Positions 19,911-29,420 of a DNA stretch of 64,000 bases are shown here, piece after piece; position 1 is the stretch's first letter, and the number at the start of each line of letters is the position of its first letter. Both the position numbers and the translations under genes were made by a program. Below the pieces are notes generated by a model that did no database searches, was not told the origin of the DNA, and worked only from the letters and a program-made list of their open reading frames with translations. The stretch comes from Proteus mirabilis ATCC 29906 (GTDB lineage Bacteria > Pseudomonadota > Gammaproteobacteria > Enterobacterales > Enterobacteriaceae), in assembly GCF_000160755.1 (NCBI RefSeq), contig NZ_GG668583.1, positions 11,892 through 75,891 of the forward strand. Reading direction: 5' to 3'.

Positions 19911-19943
19911 AAAAATTCCCTGAGATGAAAGACATCTCAGGGA
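19911..19943 (-). terminator. intrinsic terminator between pckA and yhhW
   Basis: Perfect 11-bp stem TCCCTGAGATG (19917-19927) and CATCTCAGGGA (19933-19943). On the minus strand it is followed by a T-run (A5 at 19911-19915), so it best serves yhhW; it may also stop pckA. Confidence 0.85.
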
Positions 19944-20007
19944 GTTAACAAGAAAACAAAGTGAAATAAATTGTTTGAGAAAAAGTGGCTTTAGGTTGGT
20001 AGCCCAA

Positions 20008-20709
20008 CTATGCTGTTACAGGAGGTAAGTCAAACAGCAAGACTTCACTGTCTTCATCACCAACGAAATAGATAATATCTTCATTCGCGATGGCGATGCC
20101 ATCACTGGTGGTCGCAATAATGTCATTAATTGCTATCTTTCCTTTAACGACTTGCAACCAAACATTTCTTCCTGCTTCTGGCTGATATTGTGCCTCTTCT
20201 CCTTTTTTTAGGTTCCAACGCCACAGCGTCATATCTTGGAACACTTTTAACGAGCCATCACGTGCATCTGGTGACAAAATAAGCTGTTTACTCTCTGTGG
20301 TATTAAAACGACGTTGATCGTAACGTGGTGTAATACCGGTGGTATCAGGCATGATCCAAATTTGATAAAAATGCAGGCCTTTATCACTATTTGGGTTGTA
20401 CTCGGAATGAGTGATACCTGTACCTGCGCTCATTATTTGAAATTCACCGGCGGGTACATTTTCTTTATTACCCATACTATCTTTATGCTCAATATTACCT
20501 TCAAGCACATAGGTTAAAATTTCCATATCTTTATGAGGATGGGTACCAAAACCCTCACCGGGCATCACTCTATCTTCATTAATGACGCGTAAGGCGGAAA
20601 ATCCCATAAAGTTAGCATCGTAATAGCTTGCGAAAGAGAAGGTATGCCAGCTATCTAGCCAACCATGATTAGCGTGGCCTCTTTCATTTGCTTTGCGTAA
20701 ATAAATCAT
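20008..20709 (-). CDS. yhhW: pirin-family protein YhhW (quercetin 2,3-dioxygenase)
   Basis: Bicupin pirin protein; E. coli YhhW has quercetin dioxygenase activity in vitro, but its physiological substrate is unknown. The metal-binding N-terminal cupin is clear: GFGTHPHKDMEILTYVLEG supplies two His and a Glu, and GTGITHSEYN the further His. 233 residues (E. coli 231) with the same MIYLRKANERGHANHGWLDSW-type opening. It neighbours the RyhB gene, as in E. coli. Confidence 0.95.
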   Translation of the reverse strand: MIYLRKANERGHANHGWLDSWHTFSFASYYDANFMGFSALRVINEDRVMPGEGFGTHPHKDMEILTYVLEGNIEHKDSMGNKENVPAGEFQIMSAGTGITHSEYNPNSDKGLHFYQIWIMPDTTGITPRYDQRRFNTTESKQLILSPDARDGSLKVFQDMTLWRWNLKKGEEAQYQPEAGRNVWLQVVKGKIAINDIIATTSDGIAIANEDIIYFVGDEDSEVLLFDLPPVTA

Positions 20710-20956
20710 AATGTGTTTCCTTCTCTGAAGTTGTTGAACACAGTTTACGCAATTAAGCTAAGTAAAAAAGCGGAGGAATTTAATCTGAGGATCCAAATAA
20801 TTTGAATAAGGGAGCATTGAGTTGATACTGTGCATATATAAAGTATGAGGCTACTATTACTTAGGTATTAATTGAAACTTCTTTCAGGAGGGGGCTTCTT
20901 ATCTTTTCTTTTAACTAGCTCTGAAGTAAAAATAATCGCTAAATAAGTTTAGATTA

Positions 20957-21256
20957 TTACTTTCTGAAAATGTAAGTGATTAGTTTTTTTATTTTTATTT
21001 TTATAAATACATATGTTATTTTGTTTGCTAGATATAGACTACCAAATGAATGGTATGCGCTAAATATATAGATAAAAGATATCATCCCACCGCTAAGTGC
21101 AATTTTATATTTTAGAGGTAAGTTTTCGTTGTTGATAAAAACTAATGAAATCAATGAAATAAATAAAATAACTTGAATGTTACATTTTACATTAAACTTT
21201 ATATTCTTATATTTATTATTTTTAATTAGCTGATCTCTATCATTTTTATTTAGCAT
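20957..21256 (-). CDS. small hypothetical membrane protein
   Basis: 99-residue ORF in very AT-rich DNA. It predicts two membrane segments (about residues 28-42 and 52-75), a Lys/Asn-rich N-terminus and a Lys-rich C-terminal tail. AAGAAG precedes the ATG at a suitable distance. I do not recognise a family. The low GC suggests acquired or degraded DNA, and the ORF could be spurious. Confidence 0.4.
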   Translation of the reverse strand: MLNKNDRDQLIKNNKYKNIKFNVKCNIQVILFISLISLVFINNENLPLKYKIALSGGMISFIYIFSAYHSFGSLYLANKITYVFIKIKIKKLITYIFRK

Positions 21257-21583
21257 GTTTATCTTCTTGCTTTTATTGGTTTTTATATTTATTAATGAAT
21301 GAGCACTAATGTTGTATAAGAAGAAATATCATAATAATAATATGATAAAATGTATACACATTCATTTTTATACTAAAAATTAGGTAATTAGCCTAAATTA
21401 GTTTTTCGTTATTAGAAAAATCAAGAATAAAAGATATAAAAATATGGCCTCTTTCTTTACCAGTTTCACTGGTTTCTAAAATTTTTTAATATCATATCTA
21501 TTCATAGATAATGAGCATAAAGTTATATGAAATATATATATTTATTATATGGATGTTGATATTTTGTCCATTCTAACAAAAAG

Positions 21584-21679
21584 AAAAAGCCAGCACCCGG
21601 CTGGCTAAAGTAAAACACTGGAAGCAATGTGAGCAATGTCGTTCTTTCATATGACCCTGAAGGTGGTGCATCTGAAAGT
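21584..21679 (-). ncRNA. ryhB: RyhB iron-responsive small RNA
   Basis: On the minus strand the conserved RyhB core CGACATTGCTCACATTGC is followed by TTCCAGTGTTTTACTTTAG and the terminator hairpin AGCCAGCCGGGTGCTGGCT with a T-run, essentially identical to E. coli RyhB. The 5' end at about 21679 is inferred from a -10 TATCAT (21691-21686) and a -35 TTTACA with an 18-bp spacer. RyhB is Hfq-dependent and represses non-essential iron-using proteins when Fur is inactive. Its position next to yhhW matches E. coli. It is not protein coding; short ORFs across it are fortuitous. Confidence 0.95.
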
Positions 21680-21684
21680 GATTT

Positions 21685-21709
21685 AATGATAATAGTTCTC
21701 ACTATCATT
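21685..21709 (-). promoter_or_regulatory. Fur box and promoter of ryhB
   Basis: The palindromic ends AATGATA and TATCATT enclose ATAGTTCTCAC, giving a good match to the GATAATGATAATCATTATC Fur consensus. It overlaps the -10 and spacer of the ryhB promoter, so iron-bound Fur would block transcription. Confidence 0.85.
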
Positions 21710-21861
21710 TGTAAAGTGTTTTTTTTAATCAAAACAGAAAAAAATAATGCCAATTTCGTTAACTCACTGATTAACGAGTTATTTTATTTTGTTTTTAAAA
21801 AAATCATTATAACCAATAAGTTAGCCTATACTTTGTGTGGTTATTTATAAAAATAACGCGC

Positions 21862-23067
21862 CTACTTAGTCATGTGTCGAGAGATCAATGCTTGGGCACA
21901 GGCATAAGCAGAGCTCCATGCCCATTGGAAGTTATATCCTCCTAACCAACCTGTGACATCAACCACTTCACCAATAAAATAGAGACCTGTTATCTTTGTC
22001 GCTTCCATCGTTTTAGAGGAGAGATTACGGGTATCAACACCACCTAGGGTGACTTCTGCAGTGCGATAACCTTCTGTACCATTAGGTAAAACAAGCCATG
22101 CTTGTAGCAACGTCGTTATTTGTGTAATACGTTCATTGCTAAGTTGAGCCAGTGAGGTATCAGGCAGTTGATTATTTTCAATCATTATCTCTATAAAACG
22201 CTTCGGTAGTAGGCGAGAAAGTGTATTTTTTAATAATTGATTTGGCTGTGCTTGTCGTTTTTCTTGTAAATAGCCTTCCAAATCCGTGTCAGGAAGTAAG
22301 TTAATGCTCACATTCTCTCCCGGATGCCAATAACTAGAGATTTGTAAAATAGCAGGACCGGAAAGCCCACGATGAGTAAAAAGAATATTCTCTTTAAATT
22401 GGGTGCCATTTTCAGCGGTGACAATAGCAGGGATCGCCACACCAGAGAGCGGGCTGAGTTGTTCAAGTTGTGGCTTGTGTAATGTAAAAGGGACTAAGCC
22501 TGCACGAGTGGGCAATACATTAAGGCCAAATTGTTGCGCAATTTTATAGCCAAAAGGGGTGGCACCTAAACCGGGCATTGAAAGTCCTCCGCTGGCAATC
22601 ACTACAGAGGAGGCGGTTATTGTTTTCCCTCCTACCAAAAGAGTAAAGCCTTCGGCGGTTTTCTCTATTTGAGTCACCTCACTACGTAAGCGAATACTTA
22701 CTTTTCCTTCATGGCATTCTGCGAGTAATAAATCAACAATTTGCTGGGCAGAATCATCACAAAATAATTGCCCTAATGTCTTTTCGTGGTAAGCAATATG
22801 GTGCTTTTGTACTAACTCGATAAAATCCCATTGTGTATAGCGAGCAAGTGCTGACTTACAAAAATGAGGATTATCGGATAAGTAAGCTGATGGCTCGATA
22901 TACATATTGGTAAAATTGCAACGTCCACCACCAGACATTAAAATTTTTCTGCCGGCTTTTTTGCCATTATCTAAAACTAAAACAGATAATCCCGCTTGTC
23001 CTGCTAAAGAGGCACAAAAAAGTCCAGCGGCCCCTGCACCTATAATAACTGTATCGAATGATCCCAC
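21862..23067 (-). CDS. yhiN: BaiN/YhiN-family flavoprotein oxidoreductase
   Basis: NAD(P)/FAD-dependent oxidoreductase of the HI0933/BaiN family with unknown physiological role. The N-terminal Rossmann motif is GAGAAGLFCASLAG (residues 11-24), followed by GGRCNFTN and KILMSG, the mid-protein RGLSGPAILQISSYW and the C-terminal FAD-binding GLYFIGEVVDVTGWLGGYNFQ. 401 residues (E. coli 400). It is divergent from pitA as in E. coli. Confidence 0.95.
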   Translation of the reverse strand: MGSFDTVIIGAGAAGLFCASLAGQAGLSVLVLDNGKKAGRKILMSGGGRCNFTNMYIEPSAYLSDNPHFCKSALARYTQWDFIELVQKHHIAYHEKTLGQLFCDDSAQQIVDLLLAECHEGKVSIRLRSEVTQIEKTAEGFTLLVGGKTITASSVVIASGGLSMPGLGATPFGYKIAQQFGLNVLPTRAGLVPFTLHKPQLEQLSPLSGVAIPAIVTAENGTQFKENILFTHRGLSGPAILQISSYWHPGENVSINLLPDTDLEGYLQEKRQAQPNQLLKNTLSRLLPKRFIEIMIENNQLPDTSLAQLSNERITQITTLLQAWLVLPNGTEGYRTAEVTLGGVDTRNLSSKTMEATKITGLYFIGEVVDVTGWLGGYNFQWAWSSAYACAQALISRHMTK

Positions 23068-23375
23068 AATGATGTCTCGTTCTTGGTTGTCTCTGACTAC
23101 TTAATCAGTGATCTTCGTGTAAAATCAGAGTATTTTGTAAAATTATATGGAGAAATCTGTATTTTTCACCTAAATTCGTATTTGCAAGCAAAAAATTTAT
23201 CAGAAATTTACTTTTTTTTTATGTTTATTAATTAAATGATATATAAGGAATTATCTTAAAAACCCGTCATTTTCCTTGGTTATCAAATCAAAAAAAGGTT
23301 AAATTTCGCTTCCACCGTTCGCATTTGTCGCTGATAATGCGCCGCGTTCATGTCCAACTAACTGGCTTAACGTCT
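23068..23375. other. intergenic region between divergent yhiN and pitA
   Basis: 308 bp, AT-rich, no supportable gene. It must carry both promoters. The ORF frame of pitA is open from 23325, but its first 17 codons do not match PitA. Confidence 0.6.
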
Positions 23376-24875
23376 ATGCTACATTTGTTTACTGACCTGG
23401 AATTTCATACAGGTTTAATGTTGGTTTTAGCACTGATTTTCGTGCTATTTTATGAAGCCATTAATGGCTTTCATGATACCGCAAATGCGGTAGCAACTGT
23501 TATTTATACTCGTGCTATGCGTGCGCAATTTGCGGTCGTGATGGCGGGTGTATTTAACTTCCTTGGAGTTTTGCTCGGTGGATTGAGCGTGGCTTACGCT
23601 ATTGTTCACTTATTACCGACAGATCTTCTGCTAAATGTGAGCTCGGCTCATGGCCTTGCCATGGTTTTTTCGTTGCTGTTAGCTGCCATTATCTGGAACT
23701 TAGGTACATGGTATTTCGGTATTCCAGCATCCAGTTCACATACGCTGATAGGTGCTATCATTGGTATTGGTTTAACAAATGCTATCGTGACAGACTCGTC
23801 AATCGTTGATGCATTAAACATACCTAAAATGATCAGTATCTTCCTTTCTCTTATCCTTTCCCCAATTATTGGCTTGGTGATTGCTGGCGCGATGATTTTC
23901 TTGTTACGTCGCTATTGGAGTGGCACGAAAAAACGTCGTCGTATCCACCTAACCCCTGCCGAACGTGAGAAAAAAGATGGTAAACGCAAACCACCATTTT
24001 GGACTCGTACCGCGCTGATTTTATCTGCGGTAGGGGTGAGTTTCTCACATGGTGCGAATGATGGTCAGAAAGGTATTGGTCTTATCATGTTAGTTTTAAT
24101 TGGTGTCGCCCCAGCAGGGTTTGTCGTCAATATGAATGCTAGCGGATACGATATCACTAAAACTCATGATGCCGTTGTACACTTACAACAGTATTATGAG
24201 AAGCATCAACCAGCTCTACAACATGCGATTGAAAATACCCCGGTAGTATCAGCACAAGCTGATCCTAACGACACGGATTTTCATTGTAATAGCGCAAGAA
24301 CGCCAATTGTTCTCAATCAAACAGAACAAATGTTGTCTGGTATTAGCTCTTATGATGAGCTGAGTGCAGACCAGCGTGCTCAAATGCGTCGCTTACTGAT
24401 GTGTATTGCTGATACAGCTACGGAAGTTGCTAAACTACCAGAAACTAGCGCCCAAGATGCACGGTTCTTAAAAACATTGAGTCGTGACCTGCTAAATACA
24501 GTGGAATATGCACCAATTTGGATCATTATCTCTGTGGCTTTAGCGCTCTCTATCGGGACAATGGTAGGTTGGAAACGCGTTGCGGTAACTATCGGTGAGA
24601 AGATTGGTAAAAAAGGTATGACTTATGCGCAAGGTGTTTCTGCTCAGGTAACTGCTGCAGTTTCTATCGGTGTAGCAAGTTATACAGGTATGCCAGTATC
24701 AACAACACAAGTGTTATCATCTGCGGTTGCAGGTACGATGATTGTTGATGGTGGTGGGGTGCAGACCAAAACCGTGAAAAATATTGCGCTGGCCTGGATC
24801 TTAACATTACCAGTGAGTATTGCTTTATCCGGTGTGCTTTATTGGATTTCACTTTCACTGCTGGTGAATAGCTGA
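23376..24875 (+). CDS. pitA: low-affinity inorganic phosphate transporter PitA
   Basis: Proton-coupled importer of metal-phosphate complexes in the inner membrane. The two inverted PiT signatures are visible: [18 protein letters not shown] (N-terminal) and [12 protein letters not shown] (central), with about ten membrane helices and a large soluble loop (about residues 250-385). The start [14 protein letters not shown] aligns with E. coli and gives exactly 499 residues; the frame is open upstream from 23325. Synteny with yhiN and uspB/uspA is as in E. coli. Confidence 0.97.
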   Translation: MLHLFTDLEFHTGLMLVLALIFVLFYEAINGFHDTANAVATVIYTRAMRAQFAVVMAGVFNFLGVLLGGLSVAYAIVHLLPTDLLLNVSSAHGLAMVFSLLLAAIIWNLGTWYFGIPASSSHTLIGAIIGIGLTNAIVTDSSIVDALNIPKMISIFLSLILSPIIGLVIAGAMIFLLRRYWSGTKKRRRIHLTPAEREKKDGKRKPPFWTRTALILSAVGVSFSHGANDGQKGIGLIMLVLIGVAPAGFVVNMNASGYDITKTHDAVVHLQQYYEKHQPALQHAIENTPVVSAQADPNDTDFHCNSARTPIVLNQTEQMLSGISSYDELSADQRAQMRRLLMCIADTATEVAKLPETSAQDARFLKTLSRDLLNTVEYAPIWIIISVALALSIGTMVGWKRVAVTIGEKIGKKGMTYAQGVSAQVTAAVSIGVASYTGMPVSTTQVLSSAVAGTMIVDGGGVQTKTVKNIALAWILTLPVSIALSGVLYWISLSLLVNS

Positions 24876-24903
24876 TAATAATAAGCATCCTAATAGTATT
24901 GAG

Positions 24904-24933
24904 AAACGGTGACTAACTCGTCACCGTTTTTTT
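24904..24933 (+). terminator. intrinsic terminator of pitA
   Basis: AAACGGTGAC and GTCACCGTTT form a 10-bp stem followed by seven or more T. It lies between convergent pitA and uspB. Confidence 0.92.
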
Positions 24934-24946
24934 ATCCCTATAAAAC

Positions 24947-25279
24947 CTACCAAATAATCATGGCGATCAAGCTTGCTACAGCAAGAATACAAAAGCGACT
25001 TACTAGGTAGAATTGTCGATAAATCCGTTCACAACGCATAATCACTTCAGGATCATGGTGGTTAGTATATTGGCGTTGATTTATATATCGAATAAGTCTT
25101 AACTGTTTTGAAAATTGACCATGCATAGTGAAAAATCCATTCCCATCGACAGATTGGTAAAGTAATGGATCAGATTGGCGCAATATGGTGAGTAATACCC
25201 GAATTGATGAGAAATAACGCATCATATTAATCAGGCAAAGAATACACAACGCCCAAAAGATAACAATGACACTAAACAT
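24947..25279 (-). CDS. uspB: universal stress protein B
   Basis: Small inner-membrane protein, RpoS-dependent and linked to ethanol resistance in E. coli. 110 residues with an N-terminal (1-20) and a C-terminal (about 91-109) membrane helix flanking a basic soluble part with [15 protein letters not shown] and CERIYRQF, matching E. coli UspB (111). Divergent from uspA. Confidence 0.96.
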   Translation of the reverse strand: MFSVIVIFWALCILCLINMMRYFSSIRVLLTILRQSDPLLYQSVDGNGFFTMHGQFSKQLRLIRYINQRQYTNHHDPEVIMRCERIYRQFYLVSRFCILAVASLIAMIIW

Positions 25280-25692
25280 AATCCCCTCCCTAGAATAGCT
25301 GATTCTGAGATGAGAAAACCTTTTGCATTTACATGGAAAGGTTAATTTTTCTCTTATTTAAGTCTAGGTGATATTAAGCAAGAAATAAAAGCGAGTTGTT
25401 CAAGTTGTTCGCTTTTTCAAAAAAATGATTAAAAAATAACTCTAATAGGGTGTTTTTATTGTGCCTTGTGCATTATTCACATTAATATGTGGATATTGTC
25501 GAAGAACGACTCCTCACTTATTTAAAATGGTGTATATTGTTGTTACCGATAGATGCTTTCTTTGATGGTATTTGCACTAAGTTGTGATCAAGGCAACATC
25601 TAACTTTCATCATAAAACGTTATATTTAATGTAAAGGATATAGGCGTAATAGCCTTTCCGACCGATTAATCAGCTTATGGAAGGAGTTTACG
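25280..25692. other. 413-bp uspB-uspA intergenic region with orphan hairpins
   Basis: No ORF. It holds the divergent uspB and uspA promoters. Two hairpins stand out: AACCTTT/AAAGGTT (25317-25343, followed by AATTTTT) and AAAAGCGA/TCGCTTTT (25387-25416, followed by T). The second looks like an intrinsic terminator with no gene in front of it. Confidence 0.55.
25387..25417. terminator. orphan terminator-like hairpin upstream of uspA
   Basis: Stem AAAAGCGA (25387-25394) and TCGCTTTT (25409-25416) with a 14-nt loop and T on both strands. It ends no recognised gene, so it may finish a small RNA or attenuate a long uspA leader. Confidence 0.5.
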
Positions 25693-26127
25693 ATGGCTTA
25701 TAAGCATATTCTAGTTGCAGTTGATTTATCCCCTGAGAGCAACGTCTTGGTGCAGAAAGCTGTATCTATGGCAAAACCCTATAATGCCAAAGTTTCCTTA
25801 ATTCACGTTGATGTTAACTACTCTGATCTGTATACCGGTTTAATTGATGTTAACCTTGGTGATATGCAACAACGCATCACTGATGAAACACGTAATGCAC
25901 TAAAAGATCTCTCTGATAACTCAGGTTATGAGATCCAAGAAACACTCAGTGGTAGCGGGGATTTAGGCCAAGTTCTTGTTGATGCGATTAAAAAATACGA
26001 TATGGACTTAGTGGTTTGTGGTCATCACCAAGATTTCTGGAGCAAATTGATGTCATCAGCACGTCAACTAATTAATACCGTTCATGTTGATATGTTAATT
26101 GTTCCTCTGAAAGATGATGAAGAGTAA
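25693..26127 (+). CDS. uspA: universal stress protein A
   Basis: Cytoplasmic UspA-domain protein induced by growth arrest. 144 residues with the opening [29 protein letters not shown] and the C-terminal [22 protein letters not shown], closely matching E. coli UspA, which lacks the ATP-binding G-2X-G-9X-G(S/T) motif. GGAAGGAG precedes the start. Confidence 0.97.
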   Translation: MAYKHILVAVDLSPESNVLVQKAVSMAKPYNAKVSLIHVDVNYSDLYTGLIDVNLGDMQQRITDETRNALKDLSDNSGYEIQETLSGSGDLGQVLVDAIKKYDMDLVVCGHHQDFWSKLMSSARQLINTVHVDMLIVPLKDDEE

Positions 26128-26153
26128 TCAACTGATTATTTAAGCAAAAAAAA

Positions 26154-26179
26154 TGCCTGCTTATGCAGGTTATTTTTTT
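26154..26179 (+). terminator. intrinsic terminator of uspA
   Basis: CCTGC (26156-26160) and GCAGG (26165-26169) with a 4-nt loop followed by T-rich sequence (TTATTTTTTT), 27 bp after the uspA stop. Confidence 0.85.
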
Positions 26180-26381
26180 GTCCAAAAATCCTGATTTTAT
26201 TAGCCTTTAGTGAGGTCAAGCTTTTTTTTTTGTCTAATTATAAAAAAAATGTCTTGAAGTAGGAATACATTTTAATGATATATTCAATAGGCAAAACAAT
26301 ATCAACCTCACATAAATCCCAAAAATATTCCGAATAAATGAGGTTATGCCAACATCACATTACATAAAAAGGAATAGCTGA

Positions 26382-27722
26382 ATGAATAGATCTGGCTCAT
26401 TATCTTCGTTTTTAGAAGAGGTAGAAAAATATAACGCTCATCAACCTGAATACCATCAGGCGGTACGTGAAGTTTTTACCACTCTGTGGCCTTTTTTAGA
26501 GAAAAATCCACAATATCGTGAACAATCATTACTTGAGCGCTTAGTTGAGCCTGAACGTATTATTCAGTTTCGCGTCTGTTGGTTAGATGATAAAGGACAA
26601 GTTCAAGTTAATCGCGCATGGCGGGTACAATTTAACTCTGCTATTGGTCCCTACAAAGGTGGAATGCGTTTTCATCCATCGGTAAACCTCTCTATTCTAA
26701 AATTTTTAGGTTTTGAACAAACCTTTAAAAATGCACTGACAACACTGCCGATGGGAGGCGCTAAAGGGGGATCTGATTTTAATCCCAAGGGGAGAAGCCA
26801 CGCAGAGGTAATGCGTTTTTGTCAGGCGTTAATGACTGAGCTCTATCGTCATTTAGGGGCTGATACTGATGTCCCCGCGGGAGATATTGGTGTGGGAGCA
26901 AGGGAAGTTGGCTTTATGGCCGGAATGATGAAAAAGCTCTCGAATAGCAATGAATGTGTCTTTACGGGTAAAGGTTTATCATTTGGTGGCAGTTTGATCC
27001 GCCCAGAAGCCACAGGGTACGGTTTAGTCTATTTTACTAACGCAATGCTTAAACGTCACGGCATGTCCCTTGAGGGAATGCGTGTAGCCGTTTCTGGTGC
27101 TGGCAATGTGGCACAATTCACCATTGAAAAATGCCTTGAGCTGGGTGCGAAAGTGGTCACCGCTTCAGATTCTGGCGGAACCGTGGTGGATGAAGCTGGA
27201 TTTACAACCGAAAAACTGGCTCGCTTAACTGAAATTAAAAATAATTATGGTCGTATTGAAGAGTACGCCAAAGAGTTTGGTTTAACTTATCTTGAAGGGC
27301 AACAGCCTTGGGCTGTCGCTGTTGATATTGCACTACCTTGTGCTACACAAAATGAATTAGATTTAGACGCCGCAAAAGTGTTAATTAAAAACGGTGTTAA
27401 AGCTGTTGCCGAAGGCGCAAATATGCCAACGACCATTGCGGCAACCGATGCTTTTATTGAGGCGGGAGTCTTGTTTGCACCGGGTAAAGCCGCTAACGCT
27501 GGAGGGGTAGCAACTTCGGGATTAGAAATGGCGCAAAATGCAGCACGCTTGAGTTGGAAAGCTGAGAAAGTTGATGCTCGCTTACATCATATTATGCTGG
27601 ATATTCATCACGCTTGTGTAAACTATGGCGGTGAAGGTAAACAAACTAATTATATTCAAGGAGCTAATATTGCAGGTTTTGTTAAAGTTGCTGATGCAAT
27701 GTTAGCGCAAGGCGTGCTGTAA
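26382..27722 (+). CDS. gdhA: NADP-specific glutamate dehydrogenase
   Basis: Reductive amination of 2-oxoglutarate to glutamate with NADPH at high ammonium. 446 residues (E. coli 447). The substrate site has KGGMRFHPSVN and the catalytic-Lys region LPMGGAKGGSDFNPKG, with DVPAGDIGVG; the coenzyme Rossmann motif is SGAGNVAQF. It is not in the uspA neighbourhood of E. coli, so its place here is lineage specific. Confidence 0.97.
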   Translation: MNRSGSLSSFLEEVEKYNAHQPEYHQAVREVFTTLWPFLEKNPQYREQSLLERLVEPERIIQFRVCWLDDKGQVQVNRAWRVQFNSAIGPYKGGMRFHPSVNLSILKFLGFEQTFKNALTTLPMGGAKGGSDFNPKGRSHAEVMRFCQALMTELYRHLGADTDVPAGDIGVGAREVGFMAGMMKKLSNSNECVFTGKGLSFGGSLIRPEATGYGLVYFTNAMLKRHGMSLEGMRVAVSGAGNVAQFTIEKCLELGAKVVTASDSGGTVVDEAGFTTEKLARLTEIKNNYGRIEEYAKEFGLTYLEGQQPWAVAVDIALPCATQNELDLDAAKVLIKNGVKAVAEGANMPTTIAATDAFIEAGVLFAPGKAANAGGVATSGLEMAQNAARLSWKAEKVDARLHHIMLDIHHACVNYGGEGKQTNYIQGANIAGFVKVADAMLAQGVL

Positions 27723-27850
27723 TTTTTTAAGTTAGTGCGAGTGCATAGCGCTCGCTCTGACCGTTTCAATCATTTTCTCTTCCCCCTTAGGCCTAATTTT
27801 CATCTGCTATGCTTAAAAGAGTGACTATTTATTTTTAAGCTGGAGGTTAT

Positions 27851-28600
27851 ATGGCTACGCAAATTGATTTTACTCTCTCGAATAAAGTGGCTGTTATTAC
27901 TGGTGGTGCGGCTGGAATTGGCTTATCTATCGCACAGATGTTTATCGAAAAAGGGGCTAAAGTCGCTTTGTTGGATAGATCAGAGCAGGTTGAGCAAGTG
28001 GCGCATCGTTTAAATAGTGCGGTGGGGATCTGGTGTGATGTTTCAAGTGAAGAGTCCGTAAAACAAGCGGTACACTCAGTCATTGAAGAGTTCGATCGCA
28101 TTGATATTCTTGTTAATTGTGCAGGTATTGTCGCTTTAGCTCCCGCCGAATCGTTATCTCTTGAAGATTGGAATAAAACCTTATCAGTTAATTTAACGGG
28201 GACTTTTTTACTGTGTCAGCAAGTGGGGCAGCATATGCTACAACGCGGGCAAGGTAAGATAATTAACCTCGCCTCTCAAGCAGGTATTATCGCTTTACCA
28301 GAACATATTGCCTATTGTGCAAGTAAAGCCGCCATTATCAATATGACAAAGGTGATGGCGCTAGAGTGGGGACCCAAAGGCCTACAAATCAATGCGATAT
28401 CCCCTACTATTGTGATGACCGATTTAGGTAAAAAGGCTTGGGAAGGTGAAAAAGGTGAACAGATGAAAGCGCAAATACCGGCAAGGCGATTTGCTGAGCC
28501 AGAAGAGATTGCTGCCGCGGCTGTATTTTTAGCAAGCGGTGCAGCGGATATGATCAATGGCCATAATCTGGTGATTGATGGTGGATATACTATTCAATAG
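27851..28600 (+). CDS. SDR-family dehydrogenase, GolD/D-threitol dehydrogenase-like
   Basis: Classical short-chain dehydrogenase, 249 residues. Seen: cofactor loop TGGAAGIG (18-25), Asp-containing LLDRS after beta-2 that favours NAD, NCAG, catalytic Ser in NLASQAG, Tyr-Lys in YCASK, and C-terminal VIDGGYTIQ. The SPTIVMTDLGKKAW segment resembles polyol dehydrogenases of the GolD/D-threitol or arabinitol/xylulose reductase groups, so a sugar-alcohol or ketose substrate is likely. This is inference from pattern. GGAGG lies before the start; it follows gdhA by 128 bp without a convincing terminator. Confidence 0.85.
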   Translation: MATQIDFTLSNKVAVITGGAAGIGLSIAQMFIEKGAKVALLDRSEQVEQVAHRLNSAVGIWCDVSSEESVKQAVHSVIEEFDRIDILVNCAGIVALAPAESLSLEDWNKTLSVNLTGTFLLCQQVGQHMLQRGQGKIINLASQAGIIALPEHIAYCASKAAIINMTKVMALEWGPKGLQINAISPTIVMTDLGKKAWEGEKGEQMKAQIPARRFAEPEEIAAAAVFLASGAADMINGHNLVIDGGYTIQ

Positions 28601-28670
28601 ATAGCGATATTATAATTAAAAAGTTATGGCAAAAGAGGGGGAGACACGCCCCTCTATGGGTTATCTATGG

Positions 28671-29417
28671 TTAGATACAAGGATAGATATCAAAACGGTG
28701 ATTTTTGGTGGTGACACTTGCATGTGCGGGTTGATTGTTTAACGGCTCAGCATAATCAGGACGCTTAACAACCACTCGTTTTTTAGCCAGTGCCATGGCT
28801 GGTGCTAATAGTGCATCAGCATCTTCATCCGCACCGACAAGAGATTGGAATACCCGCATCTCTTTTTTCACTAATGCGCTTTTGGTTTTATGGGGATACA
28901 TAGGATCAAGATAGACTACATCAGGTGCAGGGCTAATTTGCGTGAGTGCCTGTGCAGATGAAGCATAAATGAGCTTCATACGCTGTTGCATCCACTCACC
29001 AATATCCGCATCGAGATAAGCGCGTTTCAAGCCATCTTCAAGTAATGCAGCCACCACAGGATGACGCTCAACCATTCTTACGTTACAACCAATAGAGGCT
29101 AATACAAAGGCATCACGGCCTAATCCTGCTGTTGCATCAACCACATCGGGTAGATAATCCTTTTTAATACCTACTGCTTTTGCTACCGCTTCACCACGAC
29201 CACCGCCAAATTTACGACGATGAGCCATAGTTCCCGCGACAAAATCCACGTAGATCCCACCAAGTTTAGGCTCATCTTGTTTACGCAATTCAAGGTGAGT
29301 GGGCGTTAAGACTAACGCCATAGTTTGTGTGGCGTCGTGAATTAATCCCCAACGTTGCGCTAAAGCAGATAAGGCGCTGTTATCAGCGCCTTCTTCACAA
29401 AGTAAACAGATATTCAC
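28671..29417 (-). CDS. rsmJ: 16S rRNA m2G1516 methyltransferase RsmJ
   Basis: SAM-dependent methyltransferase of 16S rRNA G1516 (formerly YhiQ). 248 residues with [21 protein letters not shown], AdoMet-binding [19 protein letters not shown] and catalytic-loop [11 protein letters not shown]. It starts 3 bp after the prlC stop, so the two form an operon as in E. coli. Confidence 0.97.
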   Translation of the reverse strand: MNICLLCEEGADNSALSALAQRWGLIHDATQTMALVLTPTHLELRKQDEPKLGGIYVDFVAGTMAHRRKFGGGRGEAVAKAVGIKKDYLPDVVDATAGLGRDAFVLASIGCNVRMVERHPVVAALLEDGLKRAYLDADIGEWMQQRMKLIYASSAQALTQISPAPDVVYLDPMYPHKTKSALVKKEMRVFQSLVGADEDADALLAPAMALAKKRVVVKRPDYAEPLNNQPAHASVTTKNHRFDIYPCI

Positions 29418-29420
29418 ATA

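Noticed and set aside
21523-21850. Short ORFs on both strands around 21.6 kb
   Set aside because: They overlap the RyhB sRNA, its Fur box and its terminator, and have no protein-like features.
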